The notes: generated by a model not told the origin, from the letters alone. Shown: positions 9,613-17,656, counted from the first letter of the stretch. The stretch: 64,000 bases of DNA from Bacteroidales bacterium (GCA_017535125.1 JAFXUS010000002.1:1-64000); one strand, 5' to 3'. Made by a program: numbers and translations.

Positions 9613-9709
9613 GGGAAAGCTTAGCACATCGCACCGCTACAACCTCCTGCCCTTGCTACCTTCCGGTCCTGGGGGAGTTCAGAGGGAGCTGGTCGTGTAC
9701 GACTTTCCC
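9613..9709 (-). ncRNA. ffs: Signal recognition particle RNA, small bacterial (4.5S-like) type
   Basis: Read on the minus strand, the ends GGGAAAG and CTTTCCC pair, and the apical domain carries the conserved CAGGACCGGAAGGTAGCA and the GGGCAG partner strand that bind Ffh. It is followed by a run of six T, and a TATATTTG promoter lies 4 nt before the 5' end. It sits directly upstream of the HI0933-family gene. Confidence 0.95.
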
Positions 9710-9713
9710 GCTG

Positions 9714-9721
9714 CAAATATA
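9714..9721 (-). promoter_or_regulatory. -7 promoter element of ffs
   Basis: TATATTTG on the minus strand, 4 nt before the SRP RNA 5' end, the spacing expected for a transcription start at the first base of the RNA. Confidence 0.75.
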
Positions 9722-9729
9722 GTAAAAAA

Positions 9730-10203
9730 TCAAATGCTGTTGAAAATCAGCGGGAGAATATCATCCACTTTCTCAAATTTCCAGATCTTGTCCGTCGAAA
9801 TCATGATCACGGACATCGGTTTGCCGGACTTGGCCTGATACTGCGCCATGACCTGCCGGCAGGCCCCGCAGGGCGTCGCAGGCTGGCTCCCCAGCCGCCC
9901 CATGACGCCGCCCGCCAGGGCGATGCTGAGCATGTCCTTGTCCGGATAGCGCGCGCCTGCGGCGAACATGGCCGTCCGCTCGGCGCAGAGGCCGGACGGG
10001 AAGGCGGCATTCTCCTGGTTCGCGCCCCGCACGATCTGTCCGTTGGACATCCGCACGGCCGCACCCACGTGGAAATGCGAATACGGCGCGTATGCGCCCT
10101 CCATGGCCTTGATGGCCTCGGCGGCCAGTTCGCGGTCCTCCGGGTTCAGTTCTTCGATGGATTTATATTCTTCGTAATTGATGTGGATCTCCCGATTTGT
10201 CAT
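9730..10203 (-). CDS. cdd: Cytidine deaminase
   Basis: Hydrolytic deamination of (deoxy)cytidine to uridine in pyrimidine salvage. The protein of 157 residues has the zinc site of the family: CAERTAMFAA (Cys and catalytic Glu) and PCGACRQVM (two further Cys), with HVGAAV upstream. The ATG at 10203 gives MTNREIHINYEEY; a longer frame to 10239 would run through the TAAATTTG promoter. The size is slightly longer than the 130-residue tetrameric type because of a 30-residue N-terminal helix region, as is common in Bacteroidetes. Confidence 0.93.
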   Translation of the reverse strand: MTNREIHINYEEYKSIEELNPEDRELAAEAIKAMEGAYAPYSHFHVGAAVRMSNGQIVRGANQENAAFPSGLCAERTAMFAAGARYPDKDMLSIALAGGVMGRLGSQPATPCGACRQVMAQYQAKSGKPMSVIMISTDKIWKFEKVDDILPLIFNSI

Positions 10204-10227
10204 AGCGTCAAATGTGGTTAAATCTCT

Positions 10228-10235
10228 CAAATTTA
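10228..10235 (-). promoter_or_regulatory. -7 promoter element of cdd
   Basis: TAAATTTG on the minus strand, 24 nt before the cdd ATG, divergent from the mnmA promoter. Confidence 0.6.
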
Positions 10236-10256
10236 GCAATTATCTTGAAAATTCGG

Positions 10257-10264
10257 TAATTTTG
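10257..10264 (+). promoter_or_regulatory. -7 promoter element of mnmA
   Basis: TAATTTTG only 8 nt before the mnmA ATG, so the transcript should have a leader of a few bases at most. Confidence 0.65.
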
Positions 10265-10272
10265 CCCCTGAA

Positions 10273-11541
10273 ATGAAGATTTGCGTAGGTCTTTCCGGAG
10301 GCGTGGACTCCAGCGTGGCCGCCCTGCTGCTCAAGCGACAGGGCTACGACGTGTTCGCCATGTTCATGCAGAACTGGCACGACACGGAGGGTACGCTCCA
10401 TGGCGACTGCGAATGGGAAGAAGACAAATTCGTGGCCGAAATGGTCGCGCGCAAGATCGGTATTCCGTTCTATTTCATCGACTTGAGCAAGGAGTACCGG
10501 CAGCGCGTCGTGGACTATCTCTTCGACGAATACGCCCACGGGCGCACCCCCAACCCGGACGTCCTCTGCAACCGCGAGATCAAGTTCGACGCCTTCCTCA
10601 AGGCGGCGGAGCGCCTGGGCGCGGACTGCGTGGCCACGGGCCACTATTGCCGGAAGGAAACCCTTCCCGACGGCAGCTGCCGCATCCTCGAAGGCAGCGA
10701 CCCCAACAAGGATCAGAGCTATTTCCTCTGCCAGCTCAACCAGGAGCAGCTCGCCAAGGCGATGTTCCCCATCGGGGACCTCCTCAAGCCGGAAGTGCGG
10801 CGCCTCGCGAAAGAGGCGGACCTTCCCTCCGCTGACAAGAAGGACTCGCAGGGCATCTGCTTCGTGGGCAAGGTGGACCTGCCCGTCTTCCTGCAGCAGA
10901 AGCTGCAAAGCGTCGAAGGCGACGTGGTGGAAGTGTTCGACGCGTACTATACGGACAGCGCGAAATTCGCCCGGGACCGGGAGCTGCTCGCCAAGGGCAT
11001 CGAACTGACGGATAGCGAGTTGGAAGAGCTCTCAACCCCCATCGACTACAGCGACATCCGCTTCGAGACGGAGACCTACCGTTCCGGGAAAAAGCATATC
11101 AAGAAGACGCGCGACAAGGCGAACCCCTGGGCGAAGCGCATCGGGCGCCACGAGGGCGCGCAGTTCTACACCATCGGCCAGCGCAAGGGCCTGGGCATCG
11201 GCGGCCACGCCAACCCGGTCTTCGTGCTGGCGACAGATATCGAGCGCAATGTCATCTATGTCGGCGAAGGGGAAAACCATCCCGGCCTGATGCGCAGCTG
11301 CCTGCGGATCGCTCCCGACGAAATCCACTGGATCCGTCCGTCCGAGGCGATGCAGGTCGGCGAGAAGCGCCGCTATCGCGTGCGCATCCGCTACCGCCAG
11401 CCCCTCCAGGACGCAACGCTCCTGATGCGGGAGAACGGGCTCTTCATCCGTTTTGACGAGCCGCAGCGCAGCATTACGCCCGGCCAGTTCGCCGTCTGGT
11501 ACGCCCCCAACGGCGAAATGATTGGCAGCGGGGTCATCTAA
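10273..11541 (+). CDS. mnmA: tRNA-specific 2-thiouridylase MnmA
   Basis: Thiolates U34 of Lys, Glu and Gln tRNAs using sulfur relayed from a cysteine desulfurase. The 422-residue protein has the ATP pyrophosphatase loop SGGVDSS (residues 8-14), the catalytic cysteines in NPDVLCNREIKF (Cys99) and GICFVGK (Cys196), and GQRKGLGIGG. Length is longer than the E. coli enzyme because of an acidic or charged insertion around residues 215-260 (ELTDSELEEL and neighbours), which interrupts the region between the second Cys and the C-terminal beta domains. The promoter lies 8 nt upstream, implying near-leaderless translation. Confidence 0.93.
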   Translation: MKICVGLSGGVDSSVAALLLKRQGYDVFAMFMQNWHDTEGTLHGDCEWEEDKFVAEMVARKIGIPFYFIDLSKEYRQRVVDYLFDEYAHGRTPNPDVLCNREIKFDAFLKAAERLGADCVATGHYCRKETLPDGSCRILEGSDPNKDQSYFLCQLNQEQLAKAMFPIGDLLKPEVRRLAKEADLPSADKKDSQGICFVGKVDLPVFLQQKLQSVEGDVVEVFDAYYTDSAKFARDRELLAKGIELTDSELEELSTPIDYSDIRFETETYRSGKKHIKKTRDKANPWAKRIGRHEGAQFYTIGQRKGLGIGGHANPVFVLATDIERNVIYVGEGENHPGLMRSCLRIAPDEIHWIRPSEAMQVGEKRRYRVRIRYRQPLQDATLLMRENGLFIRFDEPQRSITPGQFAVWYAPNGEMIGSGVI

Positions 11542-11548
11542 TCCGGCC

Positions 11549-11704
11549 TCAACGCTGCAAAATCGCTATTATAACCCGGCTACTGTGGGGGAGATTACCC
11601 ACAGTAGCCGAGGGTCCCTCGGGATAGGGCGGTTCGATGGCCAGGGCGCTGAGGCTCGTGCCCAGCAGCAGGGATGCGGAAAGCAGGAAAAGAATCTTTT
11701 TAAT
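11549..11704 (-). pseudogene. Decayed secreted-protein 5' end, start codon changed to ATT
   Basis: Downstream of the M28 gene a second signal peptide can be read, KKILFLLSASLLLGTSLSALA, nearly identical to that of the M28 peptidase (KKILFLLTASLLALSA), including about 10 upstream bases (acc-c-taaccat). The codon where ATG should stand is ATT at 11702-11704, and after some 30 further residues the frame runs into the 11578 hairpin and stops. I read it as a truncated duplicate that has lost its start. A genuine ATT-started small secreted protein of about 51 residues cannot be excluded. Confidence 0.5.
11578..11609. repeat. TACTGTGGG hairpin repeat, copy 1
   Basis: GGCTACTGTGGG, a short loop, then CCCACAGTAGCC. 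The same stem occurs twice after 56720. Here it lies between the convergent mnmA and the M28 locus and may act as a bidirectional terminator. Confidence 0.7.
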
Positions 11705-11715
11705 ATGGTTATGGG

Positions 11716-12981
11716 TCAATAGTTTGCAATGAAGTCGCGGACAAGGCGGAAGACGGGCTCGTAGCTGTCGAAGACGGCGTGCTGCCAATTGTCGAAGACG
11801 GTGTGGTACCAGATGAAGGCGTTGCCCTCCTCGTTCTCCAGGAAGATGCAGGGCACGCCGCGCACGGCGAAGGGGTAGTGGTCGCTGTTGGCGGCCAGTT
11901 CGCCGCGGTTCAGGGCCTGGAAATAGTGCTTCTCCGCATTGATCCGCTCGAACAGCGGGAATCCCCGCATGCCCGCGACGCTCACCTCACAGTACTGCAC
12001 GGGGTTGTTGTCGCCGATCATGTCCAGGTTGAACAGGTACTTGATCCGCTCCAGCGGGAAGAGCGGATTGTTCACGAAGAATTCGGAGCCGCGCAGGTTG
12101 GCGTCCTCGCCGGACACGGAGAGGAAATACATGTCGTACGGCGGCCGGTGCTGGGCGTAATGGGCCGCCAGCGTGACCAGTGCCGCCGTTCCGGAGGCGT
12201 TGTCGTTGGCGCCGGCGTAATAGACCTTGCGCCCCAGGTTGCCCAGGTGGTCATAATGCGCCGTGAACACGTAGCAGCTGTCGTGGCGCTCGCCCTCGAC
12301 CTTGGCGATGACGTTGAAGAGCCCGTAGCCGGACAGGAACTCGTTCTCCACGTCCACACGGACCCGCCGCACGCCCTCGACGGCCTCCGGCGTCGTCCAG
12401 ATGATGGGCTTGTCCACGACCTTCTCGCCGTAGGCCTTGTAGAACTTGATGGGGGAGGTCCAGGTCTGGATCAGCCCGGCGTTGCTGCATTCACCCGCCT
12501 TCTGCAGGCGCGCGAAGGCCTCCTTGTGGCCGTAGGCGAACCAGAAGTCGCAGCAGACCAGCGCGTTCGCGTTCTCGGGTCTCTCGAGGTCCGCGAACAT
12601 CCTGTCGGCGTCGAAGTTCAGCGTGTCCACGTGGTAGACCGGGAACTCGCCGCGCACGCCGGGGGAGTACTCCCGCATGGCGAAGTCCACGCCGGCCTTC
12701 AGCCGCTTCCCGTCGGCCCACAGTTCCATCTTCCCGGGGAAGGTGTTGATGTCGATGGTGAAGGGTTGCAGCACGACCTCGTCGGCCCCGACCCTGCGGT
12801 ATTCCTTCTCGAGGTATTTCCCGGCCTTGTTGGCGCCGCCGCGGGCGTAGCCGCGGCCCTGATATTTCGCGGAGCTCAGCTCTCTGACGATGCGTTTGTA
12901 GTGCGGCAGGTCCTGCGCACCCAGCTGCACGGCGGACAGCGCCAGCAGGGATGCGGTAAGCAGGAAGAGGATCTTTTTCAT
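11716..12981 (-). CDS. Secreted M28-family zinc aminopeptidase
   Basis: A 421-residue exported peptidase with a signal peptide (residues 1-22, MKKILFLLTASLLALSA then AQD). The zinc ligands of the M28 family are recognisable: TAHYDHLG (His, Asp), GANDNASG (bridging Asp), SGEDANLRGSEFF (Glu pair) and NLDMIGDN. Before the catalytic domain is a protease-associated-like region (about residues 90-200). It probably trims peptides in the periplasm. It starts 11 nt after the AlkD-like gene on the same strand and probably shares its transcript. A truncated copy of its 5' end lies just downstream. Confidence 0.88.
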   Translation of the reverse strand: MKKILFLLTASLLALSAVQLGAQDLPHYKRIVRELSSAKYQGRGYARGGANKAGKYLEKEYRRVGADEVVLQPFTIDINTFPGKMELWADGKRLKAGVDFAMREYSPGVRGEFPVYHVDTLNFDADRMFADLERPENANALVCCDFWFAYGHKEAFARLQKAGECSNAGLIQTWTSPIKFYKAYGEKVVDKPIIWTTPEAVEGVRRVRVDVENEFLSGYGLFNVIAKVEGERHDSCYVFTAHYDHLGNLGRKVYYAGANDNASGTAALVTLAAHYAQHRPPYDMYFLSVSGEDANLRGSEFFVNNPLFPLERIKYLFNLDMIGDNNPVQYCEVSVAGMRGFPLFERINAEKHYFQALNRGELAANSDHYPFAVRGVPCIFLENEEGNAFIWYHTVFDNWQHAVFDSYEPVFRLVRDFIANY

Positions 12982-12992
12982 ATGGTTAGGGG

Positions 12993-13742
12993 TTATTGTT
13001 CCGGTGGTTTGAGCCAGGCCCGGCGCTCGGCCTCAGGGAACTTTTCGATGGCGTAGCGGAGGGCGGTGCGGGGCATGGTGCGGTAGCGGGTCTGCAGGAA
13101 GGTCTCCAGGGCAGATTTGTCGCGCTTGCCGGCTTCGCGGAGGAGCCAGCCGACGGCCTTGTGGATGAGGTCGTGCGGGTGGTGCAGGAGGATGTCGGCG
13201 ATGGCGAAGGTGTCGTCCAGCTGGCCGTGGCGGATGAAGGTCATGGTGCTGACGATGCCGATGCGCTGCTCCCAGATGGTTTTCCCGTTGCGCGCAAGCT
13301 CGTATAGCAGCGTGCGGTCCTTGTCGAGCAGCCAGACGCCGAGCAGAGGATAGCAGGACAGGTCCACCAGGTCCCAGTTGTTGATATACTGGGTATGGGT
13401 AAGGTAGAAATCGACGCAGTGCTGGCGGAGACCCCCGATCGGGTCGGGGGTGACGTCATGCCCGGCAGCGACCGGGCATCTTTTCGCGTGAGCGAAGATC
13501 TCTACGAGGGTCAGGAGGGCGGCGAGTCTCACTTCGTGGTATTCGCTCGCAATGCAGGTCTCCAGGTCCTCGAAGCTCGTCTGCCGCCAGCATTCCTTGA
13601 CCACGGTGCGCGTCACGGGCACCTTGATGCCCAGGAAGCGGTCGCCCTCGCCATACTGCCCCGGCCCCGTCTTGAAGAAGCGGGACAGGCCTGCGACCTG
13701 CGACGGGTCGGCATGGGCCAGCATTTCTGAGAGAAGCTTCAT
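12993..13742 (-). CDS. AlkD-like DNA alkylation repair protein with palindrome-encoded insert
   Basis: A 249-residue HEAT-like helical repeat protein of the DNA alkylation repair (AlkD) family, whose members are glycosylases that excise bulky or positively charged alkylpurines. Supporting text: PVTRTVVKECW, the strongly conserved HTQYINNWDLVDLS, and LARNGKTIWEQRIGIVSTM. Between LVEIFAH and RQHCVDFYL lies a 25-residue stretch encoded by the palindromes at 13428-13502; family members have a short loop here. The frame is intact, so the protein may still be functional. The promoter TATCTTTG ends 5 nt before the ATG. Confidence 0.85.
   Translation of the reverse strand: MKLLSEMLAHADPSQVAGLSRFFKTGPGQYGEGDRFLGIKVPVTRTVVKECWRQTSFEDLETCIASEYHEVRLAALLTLVEIFAHAKRCPVAAGHDVTPDPIGGLRQHCVDFYLTHTQYINNWDLVDLSCYPLLGVWLLDKDRTLLYELARNGKTIWEQRIGIVSTMTFIRHGQLDDTFAIADILLHHPHDLIHKAVGWLLREAGKRDKSALETFLQTRYRTMPRTALRYAIEKFPEAERRAWLKPPEQ
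13428..13502. repeat. Head-to-head palindromic element pair inside the alkD-like gene
   Basis: Positions 13428-13454 hold an inverted copy (GAGACCCCCG...CGGGGGTGAC) and 13455-13482 a direct copy (GTCATGCCCGG...CCGGGCATCTT), with a second small stem TTCGC...GCGAA to 13496. The block of 75 bp is exactly 25 codons and stays in frame. Confidence 0.8.
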
Positions 13743-13747
13743 ACTGA

Positions 13748-13755
13748 CAAAGATA
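13748..13755 (-). promoter_or_regulatory. -7 promoter element of the alkD-like gene
   Basis: TATCTTTG on the minus strand, 5 nt before the ATG, so transcription should start at or next to the start codon. Confidence 0.65.
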
Positions 13756-13761
13756 AATTGT

Positions 13762-13769
13762 TATTTTTG
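13762..13769 (+). promoter_or_regulatory. -7 promoter element of the BASS transporter gene
   Basis: TATTTTTG, 18 nt before the ATG at 13788, back to back with the alkD-like promoter. Confidence 0.6.
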
Positions 13770-13787
13770 CATTCAGAAACGATTCAC

Positions 13788-14771
13788 ATGGGAATGCTGA
13801 AAAAAATAAGCGATTTCTTGAGCGGCGAGGCCAGTATCTTCATCATCCTGACCGCGGTCGTCACGTTCTTCTTCCCGCAGCTCTTCGCATGGGTAAAAGG
13901 GGACATGCAGACCATCATCCTCGGCATCATCATGCTGACCATGGGGCTGACCCTCACGCCCCAGGATTTCAAGCTGCTGGCGCAGCGCCCGTTCGACATC
14001 CTCATCGGCGCGGCGGCGCAGTTCACCATCATGCCGCTGGTGGCTTTCTCGCTCTCCTGGCTCTTCAGCCAGGTGCCAGCGTTCGCGCCCTACAGTACCG
14101 CCATGGCCATCGGCATCATCCTCGTGGGCTGCTGCCCGGGCGGCGTGTCGAGCAACATCATGTCCTTCCTGTGCAAGGGGGACGTGGCCTATTCCGTCGG
14201 CATGACCTGCGCCTCCACGCTGCTGGCGCCCGTGCTCACGCCGCTGCTGGTGCTCGCGCTGGCGGGGGAGCGGGTGGACGTGGACGCCTGGGGCATGTTC
14301 CGCCAGATTCTCATCGTGACCATCATTCCCATCGCCATCGGTTTCGTGCTGAACCTCTGGCTGGGGCACAAGGCCGTCTTCAAGAAAATCCAGGGCTGCA
14401 TGCCGGGCGTGTCGGTCATCTGCCTGGCCTGCATCGTGGGCGGCGTCATCACGACCGTCCATGACCCGCTGGTGGAGAACGGCGTCGTGCTGTTCCTGCT
14501 GACCTTCGCCATGGTGTTCTGCCACAATACGATCGGCTATGTGCTGGGCTATACGGTGGGGCGGCTGTTCCATTTCAGCACCGCCAAGAAGCGCACCATC
14601 TCCATCGAGGTAGGTATGCAGAATGCCGGTCTGGGCACGAACCTCGCCATGACCTTCTTCGTGGCTACGAACCCGATGGCCGTCGTTCCCTGCGCCATCT
14701 CCTGCGCCTGGCACAGCATCAGCGGCACCATCCTGGCCAATATCTTCGCAAGGAAATCAGCGTCTGTCTAG
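13788..14771 (+). CDS. Bile acid:sodium symporter family transporter
   Basis: A 327-residue inner-membrane protein with about ten hydrophobic segments. Family marks are MLTMGLTLTPQDF near residue 45 and the CCPGGVSSNIMSFLCKGDVAYSV crossover-helix motif of the BASS fold, with a second such region VGMQNAGLGTNLAM near the C-terminus. These carriers use the sodium gradient to import bile acids, pantothenate or keto acids; the substrate here cannot be told from sequence. ATG 13788 is preferred for promoter spacing; ATG 13794 is equally possible. The last 15 nt overlap the convergent GNAT gene. Confidence 0.88.
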   Translation: MGMLKKISDFLSGEASIFIILTAVVTFFFPQLFAWVKGDMQTIILGIIMLTMGLTLTPQDFKLLAQRPFDILIGAAAQFTIMPLVAFSLSWLFSQVPAFAPYSTAMAIGIILVGCCPGGVSSNIMSFLCKGDVAYSVGMTCASTLLAPVLTPLLVLALAGERVDVDAWGMFRQILIVTIIPIAIGFVLNLWLGHKAVFKKIQGCMPGVSVICLACIVGGVITTVHDPLVENGVVLFLLTFAMVFCHNTIGYVLGYTVGRLFHFSTAKKRTISIEVGMQNAGLGTNLAMTFFVATNPMAVVPCAISCAWHSISGTILANIFARKSASV

Positions 14772-15290
14772 GCGCATGACCTTCACCGGGCGGTCGCTGC
14801 CGAGCTGGAGGCGGCTGCAGTAGTTGATCTCGCCGGTGTCGCGGAAGCCGCATTTCTCCATGACGCGGCCGGAGGCCGGGTTGTCCACGAAGAAATCGCT
14901 CCAGAGCGTCTGGAAGCCCTTTTCGTTGAAGCAATAGTCGATGAGCAGCCGCAGCGCCTCGGTGCAGATGCCGCGGTTCCAGTAGGGGCGTGCCACCCAA
15001 TAGCCCGCTTCGGCGTCGTTCTCGCCGATGTCGATGTTGCTCTCGCCATGCGCGAAATAGCCGATGCAGCCGATAGCTTCGCCGGTATCCTTGAGCTCGA
15101 TGGCCCAGGTCTCGTCGTTGTTGAAAACGGTCCGGATGATCTCCAGACTCTCCTCCACGCTTTGGTGCGCCGGCCAGCCGGCCCGCGGGCCGACTTCCGG
15201 ATCGGAGGCGTATTTATACAGTGCCGCAGCATCGCTTTCGCGCCACGGGCGCAGCAGGATGCGGCCTGTTTCCATGAAGCTGTCTTTCAA
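14757..15290 (-). CDS. GNAT N-acetyltransferase, RimJ/RimL type
   Basis: A 177-residue acetyltransferase. METGRILLRPWRESDAAALYKYA is the standard first strand and helix of the Acetyltransf_3 family, and GYWVARPYWNRGICTEALRLLIDYCF carries the acetyl-CoA pyrophosphate loop (WNRGICTEA). RVMEKCGFRDTGE is the conserved C-terminal strand. It likely acetylates a small molecule or a protein N-terminus; the substrate is unknown. It follows the zinc peptidase by 1 nt and probably shares its transcript. Confidence 0.85.
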   Translation of the reverse strand: MKDSFMETGRILLRPWRESDAAALYKYASDPEVGPRAGWPAHQSVEESLEIIRTVFNNDETWAIELKDTGEAIGCIGYFAHGESNIDIGENDAEAGYWVARPYWNRGICTEALRLLIDYCFNEKGFQTLWSDFFVDNPASGRVMEKCGFRDTGEINYCSRLQLGSDRPVKVMRLDRR

Positions 15291-15291
15291 T

Positions 15292-16158
15292 CTAGAGTTG
15301 GCTGTAGGCCGGGCTGAAGGTGTCGCCCTGGCTGGGATCGCCGGTACGGAAACCCTTCATCAGCCAGCGCTCGCGCTGGTCGGAGGTGCCGTGGTTGAAG
15401 GTTTCGGGCGTGGTGTAGCCGCGGGCCTTCTTCTGCAGGTAGTCGTCGCCGATCTTGGAGGCCACCGCCTGTCCTTCCTCGATGTCGCCCGGCTCCAGGG
15501 AATGGTACATCTGGTTGTCGTGGTAGGCCCACACGCCGGCGTAGAAGTCGGCCTGCAGCTCCAGCCGGACGCTGATCTGGTTGGCCTGGGCCTCGCTCAC
15601 GCGCTGCATCTGCTGGTGCGCGCTCTGCAGCGTGCCGAGCAGGTACTGCACGTGGTGTCCGACTTCATGGGCGATGACGTACGCGTAGGCGAAGTCGCCG
15701 TCCGCGCCGATCTGCCGCTTCATCGTGGTGAAGAAGGAGAGGTCGATATAGACCGTCTGGTCCGCGCTGTTGTAGAAGGGGCCCATCTGGGCGGAGGCGG
15801 TGCCGCTGCCGGTCTGCACGTAATCATTGTAAAGGACGAGCTTCGGCGGATCGTAGCGACGGCCGTTCTGCTGGAAGATCTTGGTCCAGACGTCTTCGGT
15901 GCCGGCGAGGATCTGCTTGGCGAAGACGGCGAGCTCTTCCTCCTCGGCCGTCGGAGTGCGGCCGCTCTGGCTCACGATTTCTGTGCCATTCATCTGGTTG
16001 ACCTGCTGGATGACTTCCGCGGGGTCGCCGCCCATCAGCAGGGTGATCAGTCCGACAATGATGAGGCCGCCCAGGCCCAGGCCGCCGGCTGTTTTGCCGA
16101 CGGACATACCACGCCGGTCATCGACGTTGGTACTCTGTCTTCTTCCGTCAAGTTGCAT
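15292..16158 (-). CDS. Neutral zinc metallopeptidase, YpfJ family
   Basis: A 288-residue protein with a single N-terminal transmembrane segment (about residues 28-46, LGLGGLIIVGLITLLMGG) and a zincin-like domain with YVIAHEVGHHVQYLLG (HExxH) and a downstream ELQADFYAGVWA motif, both typical of the predicted zinc peptidases of the YpfJ family (PF04228). ETFNHGTSDQRERWLMKGF is the conserved C-terminal block. It is anchored in the inner membrane with the domain facing the periplasm. The biological substrate is not known. TATATTTG lies 22 nt upstream. Confidence 0.88.
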   Translation of the reverse strand: MQLDGRRQSTNVDDRRGMSVGKTAGGLGLGGLIIVGLITLLMGGDPAEVIQQVNQMNGTEIVSQSGRTPTAEEEELAVFAKQILAGTEDVWTKIFQQNGRRYDPPKLVLYNDYVQTGSGTASAQMGPFYNSADQTVYIDLSFFTTMKRQIGADGDFAYAYVIAHEVGHHVQYLLGTLQSAHQQMQRVSEAQANQISVRLELQADFYAGVWAYHDNQMYHSLEPGDIEEGQAVASKIGDDYLQKKARGYTTPETFNHGTSDQRERWLMKGFRTGDPSQGDTFSPAYSQL

Positions 16159-16179
16159 AGTGTTGTGGTTCTAGACACA

Positions 16180-16187
16180 CAAATATA
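16180..16187 (-). promoter_or_regulatory. -7 promoter element of the zinc peptidase gene
   Basis: TATATTTG on the minus strand, 21 nt before the ATG at 16158. Confidence 0.65.
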
Positions 16188-16241
16188 GAATTTTTACAGG
16201 AATCTTATTTCGCACAGGCTGGCTTTTTTCAAAAATATTGC

Positions 16242-16249
16242 TACCTTTG
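16242..16249 (+). promoter_or_regulatory. -7 promoter element of tRNA-Thr
   Basis: TACCTTTG, 10 nt before the mature 5' end of the tRNA. Confidence 0.65.
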
Positions 16250-16259
16250 CAGTCCCATT

Positions 16260-16332
16260 GCCACTTTAGCTCAGTCGGTAGAGCAGCGCATTCGTAACGC
16301 GCAGGTCAACAGTTCAAGTCTGTTAAGTGGCT
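16260..16332 (+). tRNA. tRNA-Thr (anticodon CGT)
   Basis: Acceptor arms GCCACTT and AAGTGGC pair, the D-arm AGCTCAGTCGGTAGAGC and T-arm GTTCAAGTC are standard, and the anticodon CGT is at 16293-16295. CCA is not encoded. A terminator hairpin follows at once. Confidence 0.95.
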
Positions 16333-16334
16333 CA

Positions 16335-16370
16335 AAATGAAGTCTGGCATGTTGCCGGACTTCATTTTTT
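16335..16370. terminator. Bidirectional terminator after tRNA-Thr
   Basis: TGAAGTC-GGC pairs with GCC-GGACTTCA around the loop ATGTT, with a T-run on the plus side and A-run on the other. The stop codon of the convergent cysteine desulfidase gene is inside the right arm. Confidence 0.8.
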
Positions 16371-17639
16371 GTGCGTCATGATGTCCAGGACCATCTTGTC
16401 CGTCTCCTGCATGCCCACGGAGCCGAGGCGCGTCAGGTTGTGGATACAGCGGTCCACGTCGTCCTCGATCAATCCCTCCACGCTGCTGACCGAATGGTTC
16501 TGCACGGCCAGCATTGCGCTCAGTACGGCGGTGGACACGCCGCTGCTGACTTTCAGCGCACAGCTGGGTTTGGCACCGTCGCAGACCATGCCCGCCAGGT
16601 TGGCGATCATGTTCTTGACGCTGGCGGACACCTGCTCGTAGCCGCCACCCATCAGGTAGGTCATGCCGCAGCTGCTGCCGGTCGAGGCCACCACGCAGCC
16701 GCACAGGCAGCTCAGGCGCCCGAGGCTCTGCTTGATGTAGATGGCCGTCAGGTGGCTCAGCACAAGGGCGCGCGTGAGTTCTTCTTCCGTATTATGATTT
16801 TCGCGCGCGAAGACCACCACGGGCAGTGTCGCGGCGATGCCCTGGTTGCCGCTCCCGGAGTTGCTCATCACGGGAATCATCGCGCCGGCCATGCGCGCGT
16901 CGCAGGCGCAGGAAGTGGCGCTGATGATGTGGCTGAAGATGCTGTCGCCCATGATGCCCTTGCCGAGCGGACGCGAGAGCGTCTTGCCGAGTTCGTGGCC
17001 GTAATTGCCCTTCAGGGCCTCTTCCGCCGCGGCTTCGTTGAGCCGGCGGGATTCGTTGATGAATTCAAGGTCGGCGAGCGGCGCCGTGGTGGCGAATTCG
17101 AAGACACGGTGCAGCGTGAGATCGTTTTCGGCGGCTTCGGCCGCCTGTTTCCCCAGTTCCGCGCGGTGATCCCGGGTCGGGCGGCAAGGCCCTTCGAGGT
17201 ACACCAGGCGCGTGTGTTCACGCGCGATGATGGCCTTCGAACTGCCGCCTTTCGCGCTGCAGCGCACCTCGATGTACAGCATTTCTTCGCTCTCCCGGGT
17301 AAGGGAGACGGAAAGCGGGTTTCCGGCCAGCCAGTCCTTCGCCTCCGCGACGGCCTCCGGACAGACGTCCTTGAGCACTTCCAGTTTGTACTCGCTCTTG
17401 CCGATCAGGGCGCCCAGGGCGATGGCGATCGGCAGACCGGTCATCCCCGTGCCGGGAATGCCCACGCCCATGGCGTTCTTGAGCATGTTGGCGCTGAGCA
17501 GGACGTCGATGCGTTCCGGCCGGCAGCCGAGGGCTTCCGTGGCATAGGCGGTGCAGAGAGCCACCGCCGCGGGTTCGGTGCAGCCGACGGCCGGCACCAC
17601 CTCCCGCTGGATGAGGGCAATGATTTGTTCGTTGGTCAT
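16362..17639 (-). CDS. L-cysteine desulfidase / UPF0597 family (serine dehydratase alpha-like)
   Basis: About 425 residues. The N-terminal VVPAVGCTEPAAVALC, the central SLGRLSCLCGCVVASTGSSCG and GMVCDGAKPSCALKV contain the cysteines that in this family hold a [4Fe-4S] cluster. Members split cysteine to pyruvate, ammonia and sulfide; the YhaM/CyuA branch is tied to anaerobic cysteine use, which is the likely function. ATG 17639 is chosen; a TTG 9 nt upstream lies within the promoter TATCTTTG. The leader is only a few bases. Confidence 0.87.
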   Translation of the reverse strand: MTNEQIIALIQREVVPAVGCTEPAAVALCTAYATEALGCRPERIDVLLSANMLKNAMGVGIPGTGMTGLPIAIALGALIGKSEYKLEVLKDVCPEAVAEAKDWLAGNPLSVSLTRESEEMLYIEVRCSAKGGSSKAIIAREHTRLVYLEGPCRPTRDHRAELGKQAAEAAENDLTLHRVFEFATTAPLADLEFINESRRLNEAAAEEALKGNYGHELGKTLSRPLGKGIMGDSIFSHIISATSCACDARMAGAMIPVMSNSGSGNQGIAATLPVVVFARENHNTEEELTRALVLSHLTAIYIKQSLGRLSCLCGCVVASTGSSCGMTYLMGGGYEQVSASVKNMIANLAGMVCDGAKPSCALKVSSGVSTAVLSAMLAVQNHSVSSVEGLIEDDVDRCIHNLTRLGSVGMQETDKMVLDIMTHKK

Positions 17640-17645
17640 AACGAA

Positions 17646-17653
17646 CAAAGATA
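17646..17653 (-). promoter_or_regulatory. -7 promoter element of the cysteine desulfidase gene
   Basis: TATCTTTG on the minus strand in the 17-nt gap after nhaA, 6 nt before the ATG. Confidence 0.6.
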
Positions 17654-17656
17654 CAC

